DNA from: DAONLM01 sp035406685 | Lineage (GTDB): Bacteria > Spirochaetota > GWE2-31-10 > MWDO01 | Length of the DNA stretch: 15,737 nt | Reading direction: 5' to 3' | Assembly: GCA_035406685.1 (NCBI GenBank) | Contig: DAONLM010000050.1 | Span: 1 to 15,737 of the forward strand | In this document: positions 4,897 through 13,156 of the stretch, in pieces | How positions within the stretch are numbered: position 1 is the stretch's first letter | Layout of the letters: every line of letters begins with the position of its first letter | Notes under the pieces: generated by a model | What the model was told of the DNA's origin: nothing | Seen by the model: only the letters and a program-made list of their open reading frames with translations | The model's database searches: none | Translations under genes and position numbers: made by a program

Positions 4897-7212
4897 TTAT
4901 GGATTATATCCCTGCTTTTTTAATATTCTGATACTATTTGGTGGAAGCTGAAAATATACAGCAGAAGTTTTACCACTTTGAGCAAAAGTAGTAACTGTTG
5001 TAACAAGAGTTCTTCCTGTTCCGCCATCAGAATCAACATATCTATCATCATTTGTAACCAATGTTCCATAACTATCATCATCATAATCTGGTATATCAAC
5101 AACTTCAAGAGTAGTTCCTACTGGCCAATCAGTTCCAAGATCATTTCCACTACCAGCACTTGGAGCCTTATCCTCATAATAAGTATTAATAACAACAAGT
5201 ATATCTTCATCTACTGTAGCCCCCTTTCTTATAAATGCAAGTATTCCATCATCATTAGTGCTTCCAACCCCATCATCAACCCATTTTATGCTTACATCAC
5301 CCTTTGACAATGATGGATATGTCTTTCTTAAAGTAGTAAGACCTTTTATAAGAGCAAATGTATTATTACTTTCATCATACGCTGTATTGTTATTATTACT
5401 ATTTTTTACCTCCCATAGTCTTGGTCTATTTCCTTTTTCACAATTACCTGCTCCTGCACCATGCTCACCACCCGACGATAATGCCATTGACTGTTTATAA
5501 TTTTGCTCTGTCCCATAATAAATAACCGGTATACCTTCCCATGTCAAAAGCCATCCAAGCGCTACTCTTAAATTAATTAATTCTCCAGAAGTGGCTGATT
5601 CATTGCTTATATTATTAGTACTATTAAGAAATCTATTTAAGTCATGATTGTCGATAAAATATCCGATCTTCTGTCGTGCTATAAGTCCATCGCCATTGGT
5701 ATGTAAAGAATTTGCATTAAGATTTGCTTCATTCTTTGTGGCTGTCAATATATCTTCAACTGTCTTTGTCTTTGGCCTTGAACTCCATGTTCCTTTATCC
5801 TTAAATATTGTTATATCATCGCCATCATTCCAGTCAAATACACTTCTTGCCATATTAAATCCCAATACAGAATCAAGCCTGTTACTATTTGTATATAAGC
5901 CTAAATCACTAACATCTTCATCATAAACCTCTGCAACCATATAAAAATTTTTATTTCCACCTTCAGAAGATTTTGCCCATGTTCTTATCTCATTACAAAA
6001 ATCTGACCAGAAATCAATCTCTATGTGTTTTACTGTATCTATTCTAAAGCCATCAATATTGGTATTTTTTATCCACCATTTGAATATATCTTTCATAGTT
6101 GTTCTTACAGTACTATTTAGAGTATTAATATCTCTTAATCCAGCAAAATCCCCATACAAAACCTCATCACCACTGCCAGTAGTTGCATTGCCACCCCTTC
6201 TTGAAAAGAAATTCCAATCCTGTAATTCTACTGGCATTGGTTTGACTCGATTACTATTTCTAACCCAATCCTCATTTAAATCCTCAAGCCATTTAGCATT
6301 TGTATAACCACCTGCATTATAAGCAGGCTCCCATTCATTACTATCTGGTGTTCCATTCCCATTAAGATCATAAAAAAAGAGACTTGCAGTATGATTTATA
6401 ACAATATCCATTATGACCTTTATCCCATTATCATGACATACTTTTACCATCTCTCTAAAATCAGCCATTGTTCCAAGATGAGGATCAACCTCTTTAAAAT
6501 TCTGAGCCCAGTAGCCATGATAACTTGCATACTGACTATTCTCCCATGCTTGTTTTACAGGGGAGCTAATCCATATAGTTGTTATGCCAAGATTTTTTAG
6601 ATAATTGATCTTATTTATTATTCCTCTAAAGTCTCCGCCCTGATACTTTTTACCATCACCCGGCTCATAATCACCACTATCAGGCATCTGTGAGTTATTT
6701 GTTGAATCTCCATCACCGAATCTATCTGTCAACATAAAGTATATTATCTCATTTCTCCAATCCGTCACATGATTAGAAAGTGCAAGATTGTAAGTAACAT
6801 TCTCTGTTGTTATATTAGAGTCACTCATACCGGATTTATAAGCAATTGCCTTGATTGTTGTTGTATAGTATAATGTAAATGGAGAAGTATAAATTGTCCC
6901 ATTAGTTTGTGTTGGAGTAGAGCCGTCGGTTGTGTATCTAATAGTTGCCCCACTTGTTGAACAATTTATGCTAACAATCTTTGCAACAGAAATACTGGCT
7001 CTCATATCATCACTTATAGATATCACCGGAGATGCAACCTGACCAGATACAGTTGTTGGTGTAGTGGTTGGGGTAGAAGAAGAAGTTGTTGAACTACCAG
7101 AAGTTGTAGTAGTAGTCGAATGCTCTATTGGCTCACTACATGTAATTAAAATTAAAAATAAAAAAATAAAAATACAAAAAGAAAGAATAAAAATTTTTTT
7201 TATTCTTTGCAT
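4897..7212 (-). CDS. Lipoprotein alpha-amylase family (GH13) enzyme
   Basis: It is predicted to hydrolyse alpha-1,4 glucosidic bonds of starch-like glucans at the cell surface. The 771 residues read: lipoprotein signal with lipobox ILITC (Cys25); Thr/Ser-rich tether 31-56; a chitobiase-C-terminal-like domain about 59-142 (IRYTTDGSTPT, IKAIAYKSG); a GH13 barrel about 151-640; a C-terminal beta domain to 771. GH13 signatures are complete: DIVINH (269-274), nucleophile Asp392 in GFRIDTVKH, acid/base Glu428 in MVAEVYD and Asp524 in IDNHD. I chose ATG at 7212 because GAGGTGG sits 5-6 nt ahead; a GTG at 7221 overlaps that site. It has its own promoter (7292-7320), separate from the isoamylase gene behind a terminator. 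Exact specificity (amylase, maltogenic or neopullulanase-like) is not settled. Confidence 0.92.
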   Translation of the reverse strand: MQRIKKIFILSFCIFIFLFLILITCSEPIEHSTTTTTSGSSTTSSSTPTTTPTTVSGQVASPVISISDDMRASISVAKIVSINCSTSGATIRYTTDGSTPTQTNGTIYTSPFTLYYTTTIKAIAYKSGMSDSNITTENVTYNLALSNHVTDWRNEIIYFMLTDRFGDGDSTNNSQMPDSGDYEPGDGKKYQGGDFRGIINKINYLKNLGITTIWISSPVKQAWENSQYASYHGYWAQNFKEVDPHLGTMADFREMVKVCHDNGIKVIMDIVINHTASLFFYDLNGNGTPDSNEWEPAYNAGGYTNAKWLEDLNEDWVRNSNRVKPMPVELQDWNFFSRRGGNATTGSGDEVLYGDFAGLRDINTLNSTVRTTMKDIFKWWIKNTNIDGFRIDTVKHIEIDFWSDFCNEIRTWAKSSEGGNKNFYMVAEVYDEDVSDLGLYTNSNRLDSVLGFNMARSVFDWNDGDDITIFKDKGTWSSRPKTKTVEDILTATKNEANLNANSLHTNGDGLIARQKIGYFIDNHDLNRFLNSTNNISNESATSGELINLRVALGWLLTWEGIPVIYYGTEQNYKQSMALSSGGEHGAGAGNCEKGNRPRLWEVKNSNNNNTAYDESNNTFALIKGLTTLRKTYPSLSKGDVSIKWVDDGVGSTNDDGILAFIRKGATVDEDILVVINTYYEDKAPSAGSGNDLGTDWPVGTTLEVVDIPDYDDDSYGTLVTNDDRYVDSDGGTGRTLVTTVTTFAQSGKTSAVYFQLPPNSIRILKKQGYNP

Positions 7213-7259
7213 GATTACCACCTCATTTATTATAATATAACGCCTTTTTTAAAATAAAG

Positions 7260-7275
7260 TTATTTTTAAAAATAA
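7260..7275. promoter_or_regulatory. 16-bp A/T palindrome just downstream of amylase start site
   Basis: TTATTTTTAAAAATAA is a perfect 16-bp palindrome. It lies about +10 to +25 relative to the predicted transcription start (near 7285), a position where a bound repressor would block initiation. A/T palindromes arise easily in this base composition, so the role is only a suggestion. Confidence 0.3.
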
Positions 7276-7291
7276 TATCCTTCTAAATATA

Positions 7292-7320
7292 ATTATAGAC
7301 CATATTTTAATTTTTTACAA
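7292..7320 (-). promoter_or_regulatory. Promoter of alpha-amylase gene
   Basis: On the reverse strand TTGTAA (7320-7315), a 17-nt spacer and a perfect TATAAT (7297-7292) make a strong promoter. Start of transcription would be near 7285, giving a leader of about 73 nt before the ATG at 7212. Confidence 0.7.
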
Positions 7321-7377
7321 AATAAAACAAAATATATTTAATCTATCATTTTTTCTTACTTTAAAAGTAACTTATAT

Positions 7378-7410
7378 AAAAAAAGTAGGCTTAATAAAAG
7401 CCCACTTTTT
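7378..7410 (-). terminator. Rho-independent terminator of isoamylase gene
   Basis: Read in reverse, AAAAAGTGGGCTT (7410-7398) pairs with AAGCCTACTTTTT (7392-7380) around a 5-nt loop, with one G-U pair, and is followed by a further T-run (to 7378). It lies 15 nt after the isoamylase stop and isolates that transcript from the amylase gene downstream. Confidence 0.85.
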
Positions 7411-7424
7411 AAAAAATATTTTTA

Positions 7425-10400
7425 TTACTGATTTGCCTCCTGAAATACTACAACACTCCAAGCATTTACACCATATGACACAGAACTAGTAACCTGATAT
7501 GCATTTGGATCTGTTACTTCCCAATAATTATTATAAGCACTAGCTCCAACGTTATATTCAGCCCAGCTTGCTGTATCAATGATTCTAACCCATTTTTTGC
7601 CACTATCTGGTGCTGGCACTGTGTAATTAACTAAAGAAGTCCACATATTTATAAATACAAGATAATCACTATCTCCTTTTGAACTACCATCAATTCTTAT
7701 CCAGACGTATCTATCACCATTAGAAAGATCTGTTACCCCATCTTCCTTCTTAAAAGTATAGGTAACAGAATAATCACTCTGTCTCAATGCTACTGAATTC
7801 TTTCTTAAATTCATCACATATTTAGCAAAGAGGAATAAAGCATTCTTGTTATCAGCATTACTATCAGTACCAAGATTATTATGATATCCTCCACTTACAG
7901 CATTTGGAGAATCAGTATTAATCATATTATAGTTATTGTATGTTCCGAGCCCATCAACATTATATGGATTATTGTTGCCATTTTGAGTTCTACCAAACTC
8001 ATCTCCATAAACAATCATTGGAACACCTCTTGAAAACATCTGTACTGTAAAGAAATTTCTTATTCTCTGTCTTCGTAATTCTTGATTCAGGTCAGAATTC
8101 CAGCTATCATTACTATCAGAGCCTCCGTCAGATGGACCAAATGGCCAGATGACACTACTATTATTTTTATTATTATAACTAACAAGATCAGTCAGAGTAA
8201 AGCCATCATGAGCACAGATAAAATTTACACTCTTATGAGGTCCACCCTGGTCATTAAAATACCCCCAATCTCCATTGAATACCTGAACAAATTTAGGATC
8301 ACTATCAGGGCCAGTTGTATTACCATCACCTTTTAAGAATCTTCTAACCTGATCTCTGTATCTACCATTCCACTCACCCCATTTATTTGGGAAGGATCCT
8401 ACCTGATATGTCCCAAGATCCCATGCCTCAGCAATCATTTCAACATTATATGTATCTGTCATTGCTGCAATATCAGTAAGTAAGCTAGCACTTGATGAAA
8501 AATCCCAATTAGTCCCACCAAAAACTCTTCCCAAAACCGGAGCAAGGTCAAATCTATAGCCATCTACACCCATCTTTTCTATCCAGTATTTTAAAGAATC
8601 TTTTACAAGATTTTGAACCGGTGGGTTATCACATCTTAAATTGTTGCCACATCCAGTTGTTTCCCAATAATATTTTTTATCACCTGGAACCAAACAATAA
8701 TACTCAGAATTATCAAGGCCTCTAAAGAATGTAAGTTCTGCACATCTTGTTGTCGCATCCCATATTCCACCTTCTCCACTATGATTAAATACAACATCAA
8801 GATAAACCTCTATCCCCTCATCGTGAAATGCCTTTACCATCTCTTTAAACTCTTTTGTTGGTCCACCTGGTGATTTATCATAACTATACCTTCTATCAGG
8901 AGCAAAATAGCCATAAGTCATATATCCCCAGTAATTTCCACCAGATTGATCTGAAGGATTATGATCATTATCAGTCTCATGAACAGGTAATAATTCAATG
9001 GTATTAATACCAAGTGCCTTTAAATATTTTGCCATATAACCAGCACCTTTATATGTTCCACGATATGCTGCTGGGACACTATCAACTGTTGCAATACCTG
9101 ATAAAATTGTTGCAAGATTTGAACTTGATTCATGCATTGTAAGCCCTCTAACATGAGCCTCATATATAATTGCATCCTTTTGTGGAATAGCTGGCTTTGT
9201 ACCAAATGAGGTTGTATCATCCTGTAAAATAATTGCCTTTGGTGCATATTTACCAGTATCTATATTTCTTCTGTTCATAGAAACCCCACCAGTAGCAGGA
9301 CCAGAATAGACATGATCAGAACTTGTATCACTTCCACCAGTGCCATAAATTGCTCCATTATCGCTTCCAAGAGCAGTCGGATTGTTTCTATCATGGCTAA
9401 TCTCTTTTGTGTATGGATCAAATAATACTTTGTTTGGATTGAATCTATTTCCATTTGTATCACAATCTGTTATAAAACCAGCTTCACTGTTGCCTCTCTT
9501 CCAATTTGTATCAAAAGTCCAGTTTGGTCCCCATACTCTAAAGGCATAATATGTTTTTGGTGGGACATTTGATAATTTTGCCCTCCATATATTATCAGAA
9601 CTGTTTTTTACCATCCAGTATTCGTATCTTGCATCTTTACCATAGGCATTTTCAGTTGAAGTAGGAGAAGTTTCTGTATCATATATTTCAAGTAATACCT
9701 TTGTTGCATTCTTAGAATATACAGCAAACTCAACATCACTTCCATTATAATTTGCAGCAAGTGGCCAGGTAGCAGTAGCCCAGCCGCTCTCATTTACCTT
9801 TGAGAAATCACCGCTTCTCGGATAGTGTTCACCAATTGCAAGAGGGAAATTCTCTGACTTTATCGATGATGGTTTACAACCAGTTTTTATTGCAATATAT
9901 TTAAGTGTAATAGAAGATGATATTGTAATAGCAGATGAATATGTAAATTCATTTGCATCTGGAATACCATCTGGATCACTTCCATTTGTAGTATAGGTAA
10001 TGTTGCCGCCTCCTGTAACTGTTAAAGTGATCTTTTGAGCAGTTGTCCTTGAAGTAGAATCAAGTCCCCATTCTGGATCTGGAGTTATATTCAATGTCTT
10101 TTGTGCCGGAGTTGCCATTATATTTGGAACATTATCCTCAGCAACAGCATATATATCATACTCCTTTGTCTCTTCAAGACCCGATATATTGAAACTATAC
10201 TCTGTATTTGCAGAAATTGTTGTATTGCCACTTGCTCTAACTGTCACACTCCCATAATTTACTCCTGCTTTAACCTGTGCTGATGTCGGAGCAGTAGATC
10301 CCTTATCAACAACTATATAGTAAACCTTGCCACTCTCATCAATTTCTACTTTAAAAGTCAATGAAGTTCTCGTGATATTATCAAATGCTGGATAACCAGC

Positions 10401-11588
10401 CACCCAATTTGGTGGTGTTGTATCAGTAGCAGCCGTTGTAACATCCAATTTTGTAGGACTTGCCATCAAATTTGGCACATTATCCTCAGCAACAACATAT
10501 ACATCATAACTGGTATTTGAATTAAGACCGGTTATAGATAAAGTAGCTTCTGTATTTGCAATAACATCACTATTTCCAGCCTTTATAAAACCAGTACCAC
10601 TCTTAACCTCTGCTGATGTCAAAGCACCGGCTCCATCACTCACAACAGCATAATATACCTTTCCACTCTCATTTATCTTTACCTTTAAATCAAATGAGGT
10701 TGATCCAATATTTGCTGTTTGTGGATATCCACTTTCCCAGTTTGGTGGTGTTGTATCAGAGAGAAGTGTTGTAACATCCAATTTTGTAGGACTTGCCATC
10801 AAATTTGGCACATTATCCTCAGCAACAACATATACATCATAACTGGTATTTGAATTAAGACCGGTTATAGATAAAGTAGCTTCTGTATTTGCAATAACAT
10901 CACTATTTCCAGCCTTTATAAAACCAGTACCACTCTTAACCTCTGCTGATGTCAAAGCACCGGCTCCATCACTCACAACAGCATAATATACCTTTCCACT
11001 CTCATTTATCTTTACCTTTAAATCAAATGAGGTTGATCCAATATTTGCTGTTTGTGGATATCCACTTATCCAATCTGGAGGTGTGGAATCAGAACCGGTT
11101 GTCTTTATATCTATCTTTGTTGGGCTACTCATAATATTTGATTGTGAGTCCTCTGCAACCACATAGACATCATAATCAGTATTTGCGCTAAGACCAGTAA
11201 CAACAAAAGAAGCCTCGACTTCTTTTGCAATACTAACAAAATCCTCTGATATAATTGTTACTGTTCCATAATTTTTTTGATCTTTAACCTGTTGAGAAGT
11301 AGGAGGAGTAGCATTATTATTAATAACAATATAATATACTATACCCGCCTCATTTATTTTTATCTTTAATGTAAAACTACTTGCACTAATAGATTCTACT
11401 TTTGGATAAGTGTCACTCCATTGAGGAGGAGTCTTATCCTGTTTTATAGTGGTCGTAGTAGGTTTAGTCGTGGTAACCGTTACTGGTTCACTCGAACATC
11501 CAGTATAAAAAGTAATCAATAAAATAGTAATTATTAATGTAAAAATAATGAAAACAAAAAGTAAAAAATTATCTTTTCTTTTTAGCAT
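7425..11588 (-). CDS. Lipoprotein isoamylase/GlgX-type debranching enzyme with Fn3-like repeats
   Basis: It is predicted to cut alpha-1,6 branches of glycogen or amylopectin at the cell surface. The 1387 residues read: lipobox FYTGC (Cys31); Thr-rich tether 36-48; four repeats starting DxTPP-W at about 52, 168, 279 and 390 (Fn3-like; the last three at 111-residue steps); a chitobiase-C-terminal-like domain about 503-585; CBM48 about 586-690; a GH13 barrel about 800-1270; a C-terminal beta domain. Catalytic residues are Asp1014 (GYRFDLAP), Glu1054 (IAEAWDLG) and Asp1128 (CAHDGF). YWGYMT-YFAPDRRYS and EWNGRYRDQVRRFLKGD point to the isoamylase/GlgX branch rather than pullulanase. I prefer ATG 11588, preceded by GGGGG; ATG 11600, four codons earlier, has no ribosome-binding site. 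It follows the receiver gene by 145 nt and ends in a clear terminator. Confidence 0.93.
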   Translation of the reverse strand: MLKRKDNFLLFVFIIFTLIITILLITFYTGCSSEPVTVTTTKPTTTTIKQDKTPPQWSDTYPKVESISASSFTLKIKINEAGIVYYIVINNNATPPTSQQVKDQKNYGTVTIISEDFVSIAKEVEASFVVTGLSANTDYDVYVVAEDSQSNIMSSPTKIDIKTTGSDSTPPDWISGYPQTANIGSTSFDLKVKINESGKVYYAVVSDGAGALTSAEVKSGTGFIKAGNSDVIANTEATLSITGLNSNTSYDVYVVAEDNVPNLMASPTKLDVTTLLSDTTPPNWESGYPQTANIGSTSFDLKVKINESGKVYYAVVSDGAGALTSAEVKSGTGFIKAGNSDVIANTEATLSITGLNSNTSYDVYVVAEDNVPNLMASPTKLDVTTAATDTTPPNWVAGYPAFDNITRTSLTFKVEIDESGKVYYIVVDKGSTAPTSAQVKAGVNYGSVTVRASGNTTISANTEYSFNISGLEETKEYDIYAVAEDNVPNIMATPAQKTLNITPDPEWGLDSTSRTTAQKITLTVTGGGNITYTTNGSDPDGIPDANEFTYSSAITISSSITLKYIAIKTGCKPSSIKSENFPLAIGEHYPRSGDFSKVNESGWATATWPLAANYNGSDVEFAVYSKNATKVLLEIYDTETSPTSTENAYGKDARYEYWMVKNSSDNIWRAKLSNVPPKTYYAFRVWGPNWTFDTNWKRGNSEAGFITDCDTNGNRFNPNKVLFDPYTKEISHDRNNPTALGSDNGAIYGTGGSDTSSDHVYSGPATGGVSMNRRNIDTGKYAPKAIILQDDTTSFGTKPAIPQKDAIIYEAHVRGLTMHESSSNLATILSGIATVDSVPAAYRGTYKGAGYMAKYLKALGINTIELLPVHETDNDHNPSDQSGGNYWGYMTYGYFAPDRRYSYDKSPGGPTKEFKEMVKAFHDEGIEVYLDVVFNHSGEGGIWDATTRCAELTFFRGLDNSEYYCLVPGDKKYYWETTGCGNNLRCDNPPVQNLVKDSLKYWIEKMGVDGYRFDLAPVLGRVFGGTNWDFSSSASLLTDIAAMTDTYNVEMIAEAWDLGTYQVGSFPNKWGEWNGRYRDQVRRFLKGDGNTTGPDSDPKFVQVFNGDWGYFNDQGGPHKSVNFICAHDGFTLTDLVSYNNKNNSSVIWPFGPSDGGSDSNDSWNSDLNQELRRQRIRNFFTVQMFSRGVPMIVYGDEFGRTQNGNNNPYNVDGLGTYNNYNMINTDSPNAVSGGYHNNLGTDSNADNKNALFLFAKYVMNLRKNSVALRQSDYSVTYTFKKEDGVTDLSNGDRYVWIRIDGSSKGDSDYLVFINMWTSLVNYTVPAPDSGKKWVRIIDTASWAEYNVGASAYNNYWEVTDPNAYQVTSSVSYGVNAWSVVVFQEANQ
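10435..11067 (-). repeat. Exact 300-bp tandem duplication inside the isoamylase gene
   Basis: Bases 10435-10734 and 10768-11067 are identical as far as I can read, at an offset of 333 bp (111 codons). They encode the second and third Fn3-like repeats, while the first and fourth repeats are clearly diverged. The 33-bp segment between the two blocks is the inter-repeat linker. Absence of even synonymous differences implies a recent unequal crossover or ongoing conversion, so repeat number may vary between strains. Confidence 0.9.
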
Positions 11589-11640
11589 AAAAGCCCCCAT
11601 ATTTATTTTATATTAATTTTTAGCAATTTCTATTCCAGAA

Positions 11641-11711
11641 TATATTTTAAAAAATATAACTTATTTATTAATAAATAGGATAATACATTTTTATAACTAA
11701 TAACTATAAAA
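11641..11711. promoter_or_regulatory. Three successive A/T palindromes upstream of isoamylase
   Basis: TATATTTT-AA-AAAATATA (11641-11658), TATTTATTAATAAATA (11662-11677) and TTTTATA/TATAAAA (11689-11695 and 11705-11711) follow one another. A tandem 7-mer ATAACTA ATAACTA (11693-11706) overlaps the third. They fill the gap between the receiver gene and isoamylase. No clean promoter is visible here, so the sites could be operators, a weak terminator or chance in A/T-rich DNA. Confidence 0.3.
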
Positions 11712-11733
11712 GAGACTTTCTGAATTTTAGAAT

Positions 11734-12117
11734 TTATTTTTTACAAACTTTATTTATTCTTTGTATAAGATCTACAAGATTAAAAGGCTTTGCTATGAAA
11801 TCAGATGCCCCCTGTAACACAGCATTTTTTATTATAGATGGTTCTGCATTAGCAGATATGAATATTACTTTAACATCGCTTTTAATCTTCTTTATATCCT
11901 TCATTAAATCTATCCCAGTATAATTTTTACCATCTTTTGTGCAATTTAGATTATAATCGAGTATTGCAAGATCTGGCTTTTCTTCATAGAAAAAATCTAA
12001 TGCTGCTAGCCCATCTTCAAAATCACCTACTACCATATAACCATTCTCTGTAAGAAGTTGTTTTAATAAGGCTCTTGTATTAAAAATATCATCAACTATT
12101 ATTGTTTTTATTGCCAT
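11734..12117 (-). CDS. Stand-alone CheY-like response-regulator receiver
   Basis: This is a single-domain phosphoacceptor protein that should pass a signal from a histidine kinase by protein contact. The 127 residues contain the acidic pair Asp9-Asp10 (IIVDD), phosphoacceptor Asp54 (LAILDYNL), Ser88 (FISAN) in place of the usual Thr/Ser switch position, and Lys110 (IAKPF). There is no DNA-binding or enzymatic output domain. The loop after Asp54 (NLNCTKDGKNYTGIDLM) is about six residues longer than in typical receivers and lacks the usual MPG/MPxMDG pattern. The start is ATG 12117 with AAGGGA upstream; a promoter lies at 12173-12201. No kinase gene is in the window. It is 145 nt upstream of, and co-directional with, the isoamylase gene. 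Confidence 0.9.
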   Translation of the reverse strand: MAIKTIIVDDIFNTRALLKQLLTENGYMVVGDFEDGLAALDFFYEEKPDLAILDYNLNCTKDGKNYTGIDLMKDIKKIKSDVKVIFISANAEPSIIKNAVLQGASDFIAKPFNLVDLIQRINKVCKK

Positions 12118-12138
12118 CTCATTCCCTTATAAAAAATA

Positions 12139-12167
12139 TTGATTTTTTAAATAAATTATTATATCAT
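12139..12167 (+). promoter_or_regulatory. Promoter of DUF4349 lipoprotein gene
   Basis: TTGATT (12139-12144), a 17-nt spacer and TATCAT (12162-12167) fit a sigma70 promoter. Transcription would start near 12174; AAGGAG (12200-12205) serves the ATG at 12211. Its elements lie within the leader region of the oppositely transcribed receiver gene. Confidence 0.5.
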
Positions 12168-12172
12168 AATTT

Positions 12173-12201
12173 ATTATATATCATTTTTTTTAAAAAAACA
12201 A
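12173..12201 (-). promoter_or_regulatory. Promoter of receiver-protein gene
   Basis: On the reverse strand TTGTTT (12201-12196), a 17-nt spacer and a perfect TATAAT (12178-12173) form a promoter with start near 12166. It occupies the leader of the forward DUF4349 gene, including its ribosome-binding site region. Confidence 0.55.
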
Positions 12202-12210
12202 GGAGAAAAT

Positions 12211-13065
12211 ATGAAAAAGATATTTTTATTTATTTTATTAATTTTAAATCTAAGCTGTAATGCAGAAAAACAGAGAGATTACGCTCAAGAAAAAACATCT
12301 TATGATTCTTATGAAGAAAGAGGAGGATATGATAAAGACGAAAAAATAGAGGCAAAAGAAGAGATTAAAGAGGAGATTAAAGAAACAGAAAGGAAAATTA
12401 TAAAAAATGGGACAATTTTTATTGATGTAAAAAATATAAATGAAGCAGAAAAAAATATAGAAAAAGAGGCAAAAAAGTTTGAAGGATATATATCATCATC
12501 TTCTTTGTATACAAATTATGGGACAATTGTCGTAAAAATTCCATCAGAAAAATTCGATGATTTCTTAAATATAGTTCCTTCATTTGGTAAAATAACCTAT
12601 AAATCAATAAATGTAGAGGATGTCACAAAAAAATATTATGATCTTGAGAAAAGAATAGAAAATAAAAAGATTTTACAACAAAGATATCAGAATTATCTAA
12701 GGAATGCAACAAGAGTTGAAGATCTATTGAATATTGAGAGAGAATTAAATAATGTAACATCAGAAATAGAAAGTTTAGAACTAGAATTTAAAAATTTAAG
12801 CCATCTGATAGCATTCTCCACTTTAACTATAAATATTTCAGTTCCGGGTGTTGAAGAGGTAACAAGATATTTTCCCTCTCTAAAGAAAGGATTTGTAAAT
12901 TTTGGCTATGCCATTGTAAATTTTTTATATGTACTATTATTTGCTATTCTGTATATAGTGGTATTTGGGGTTCCAATAACTATTATAATTGCCTTAATAT
13001 ATTTTATAACTTTTGGCAAAATAGGTTTTGTTAGAAAGTTATTTAAAAAATTAAGTGGTAAATAA
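12211..13065 (+). CDS. DUF4349 family lipoprotein
   Basis: The 284-residue lipoprotein has a signal peptide ending in lipobox LNLSC (Cys16). A charged Glu/Lys linker (about 19-60) follows, then the DUF4349 region: RKIIKNGTIFIDVKN (61-75), FEGYISSSS (90-98), VVKIPSEKFDDFLN (107-120), NVEDVTKKYYDLEKRIENKK (134-153, start of a coiled coil), RVEDLLNIERELNNV (168-182) and LIAFSTLTINIS (199-210). A long hydrophobic stretch (about 232-266) near the C-terminus gives one or two membrane passes, followed by a short basic tail. The family is widespread in bacteria and its role is not established; a cell-envelope function is likely. AAGGAG is 5 nt ahead of the ATG. It is divergent from the receiver gene with interlocking promoters. 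Confidence 0.9.
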   Translation: MKKIFLFILLILNLSCNAEKQRDYAQEKTSYDSYEERGGYDKDEKIEAKEEIKEEIKETERKIIKNGTIFIDVKNINEAEKNIEKEAKKFEGYISSSSLYTNYGTIVVKIPSEKFDDFLNIVPSFGKITYKSINVEDVTKKYYDLEKRIENKKILQQRYQNYLRNATRVEDLLNIERELNNVTSEIESLELEFKNLSHLIAFSTLTINISVPGVEEVTRYFPSLKKGFVNFGYAIVNFLYVLLFAILYIVVFGVPITIIIALIYFITFGKIGFVRKLFKKLSGK

Positions 13066-13121
13066 CCTTAATAAAGAGATTGGACTTAACATATAGAAAT
13101 TCTTTCAATTAAAGTGAATAG

Positions 13122-13156
13122 TTGGATTCAAATAAAATAAAAATTTATTAATCCAA
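13122..13156. terminator. Inverted repeat between convergent genes
   Basis: TTGGATT (13122-13128) and AATCCAA (13150-13156), with inner AAAT/ATTT pairs, form a hairpin spanning the 3' end of the channel gene and the region after DUF4349. It is placed to serve both converging transcripts. There is no T-tract on either side, so termination activity is doubtful. Confidence 0.3.

Noticed and set aside
4978..6600. Several forward-strand reading frames antisense to the alpha-amylase gene
   Set aside because: They are shadows of a well-supported GH13 gene with full catalytic motifs; none has a ribosome-binding site or recognisable domain.
7213..7221. GTG start nine bases upstream for the amylase gene
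   Set aside because: The GTG lies in the GAGGTGG ribosome-binding site of the ATG at 7212, which is correctly spaced and gives a normal signal peptide.
9020..9793. Reverse-strand reading frames in alternative frame within the isoamylase gene
   Set aside because: They overlap the GH13 and CBM48 regions in another frame and encode Leu/Gln/Met-rich, low-complexity peptides.
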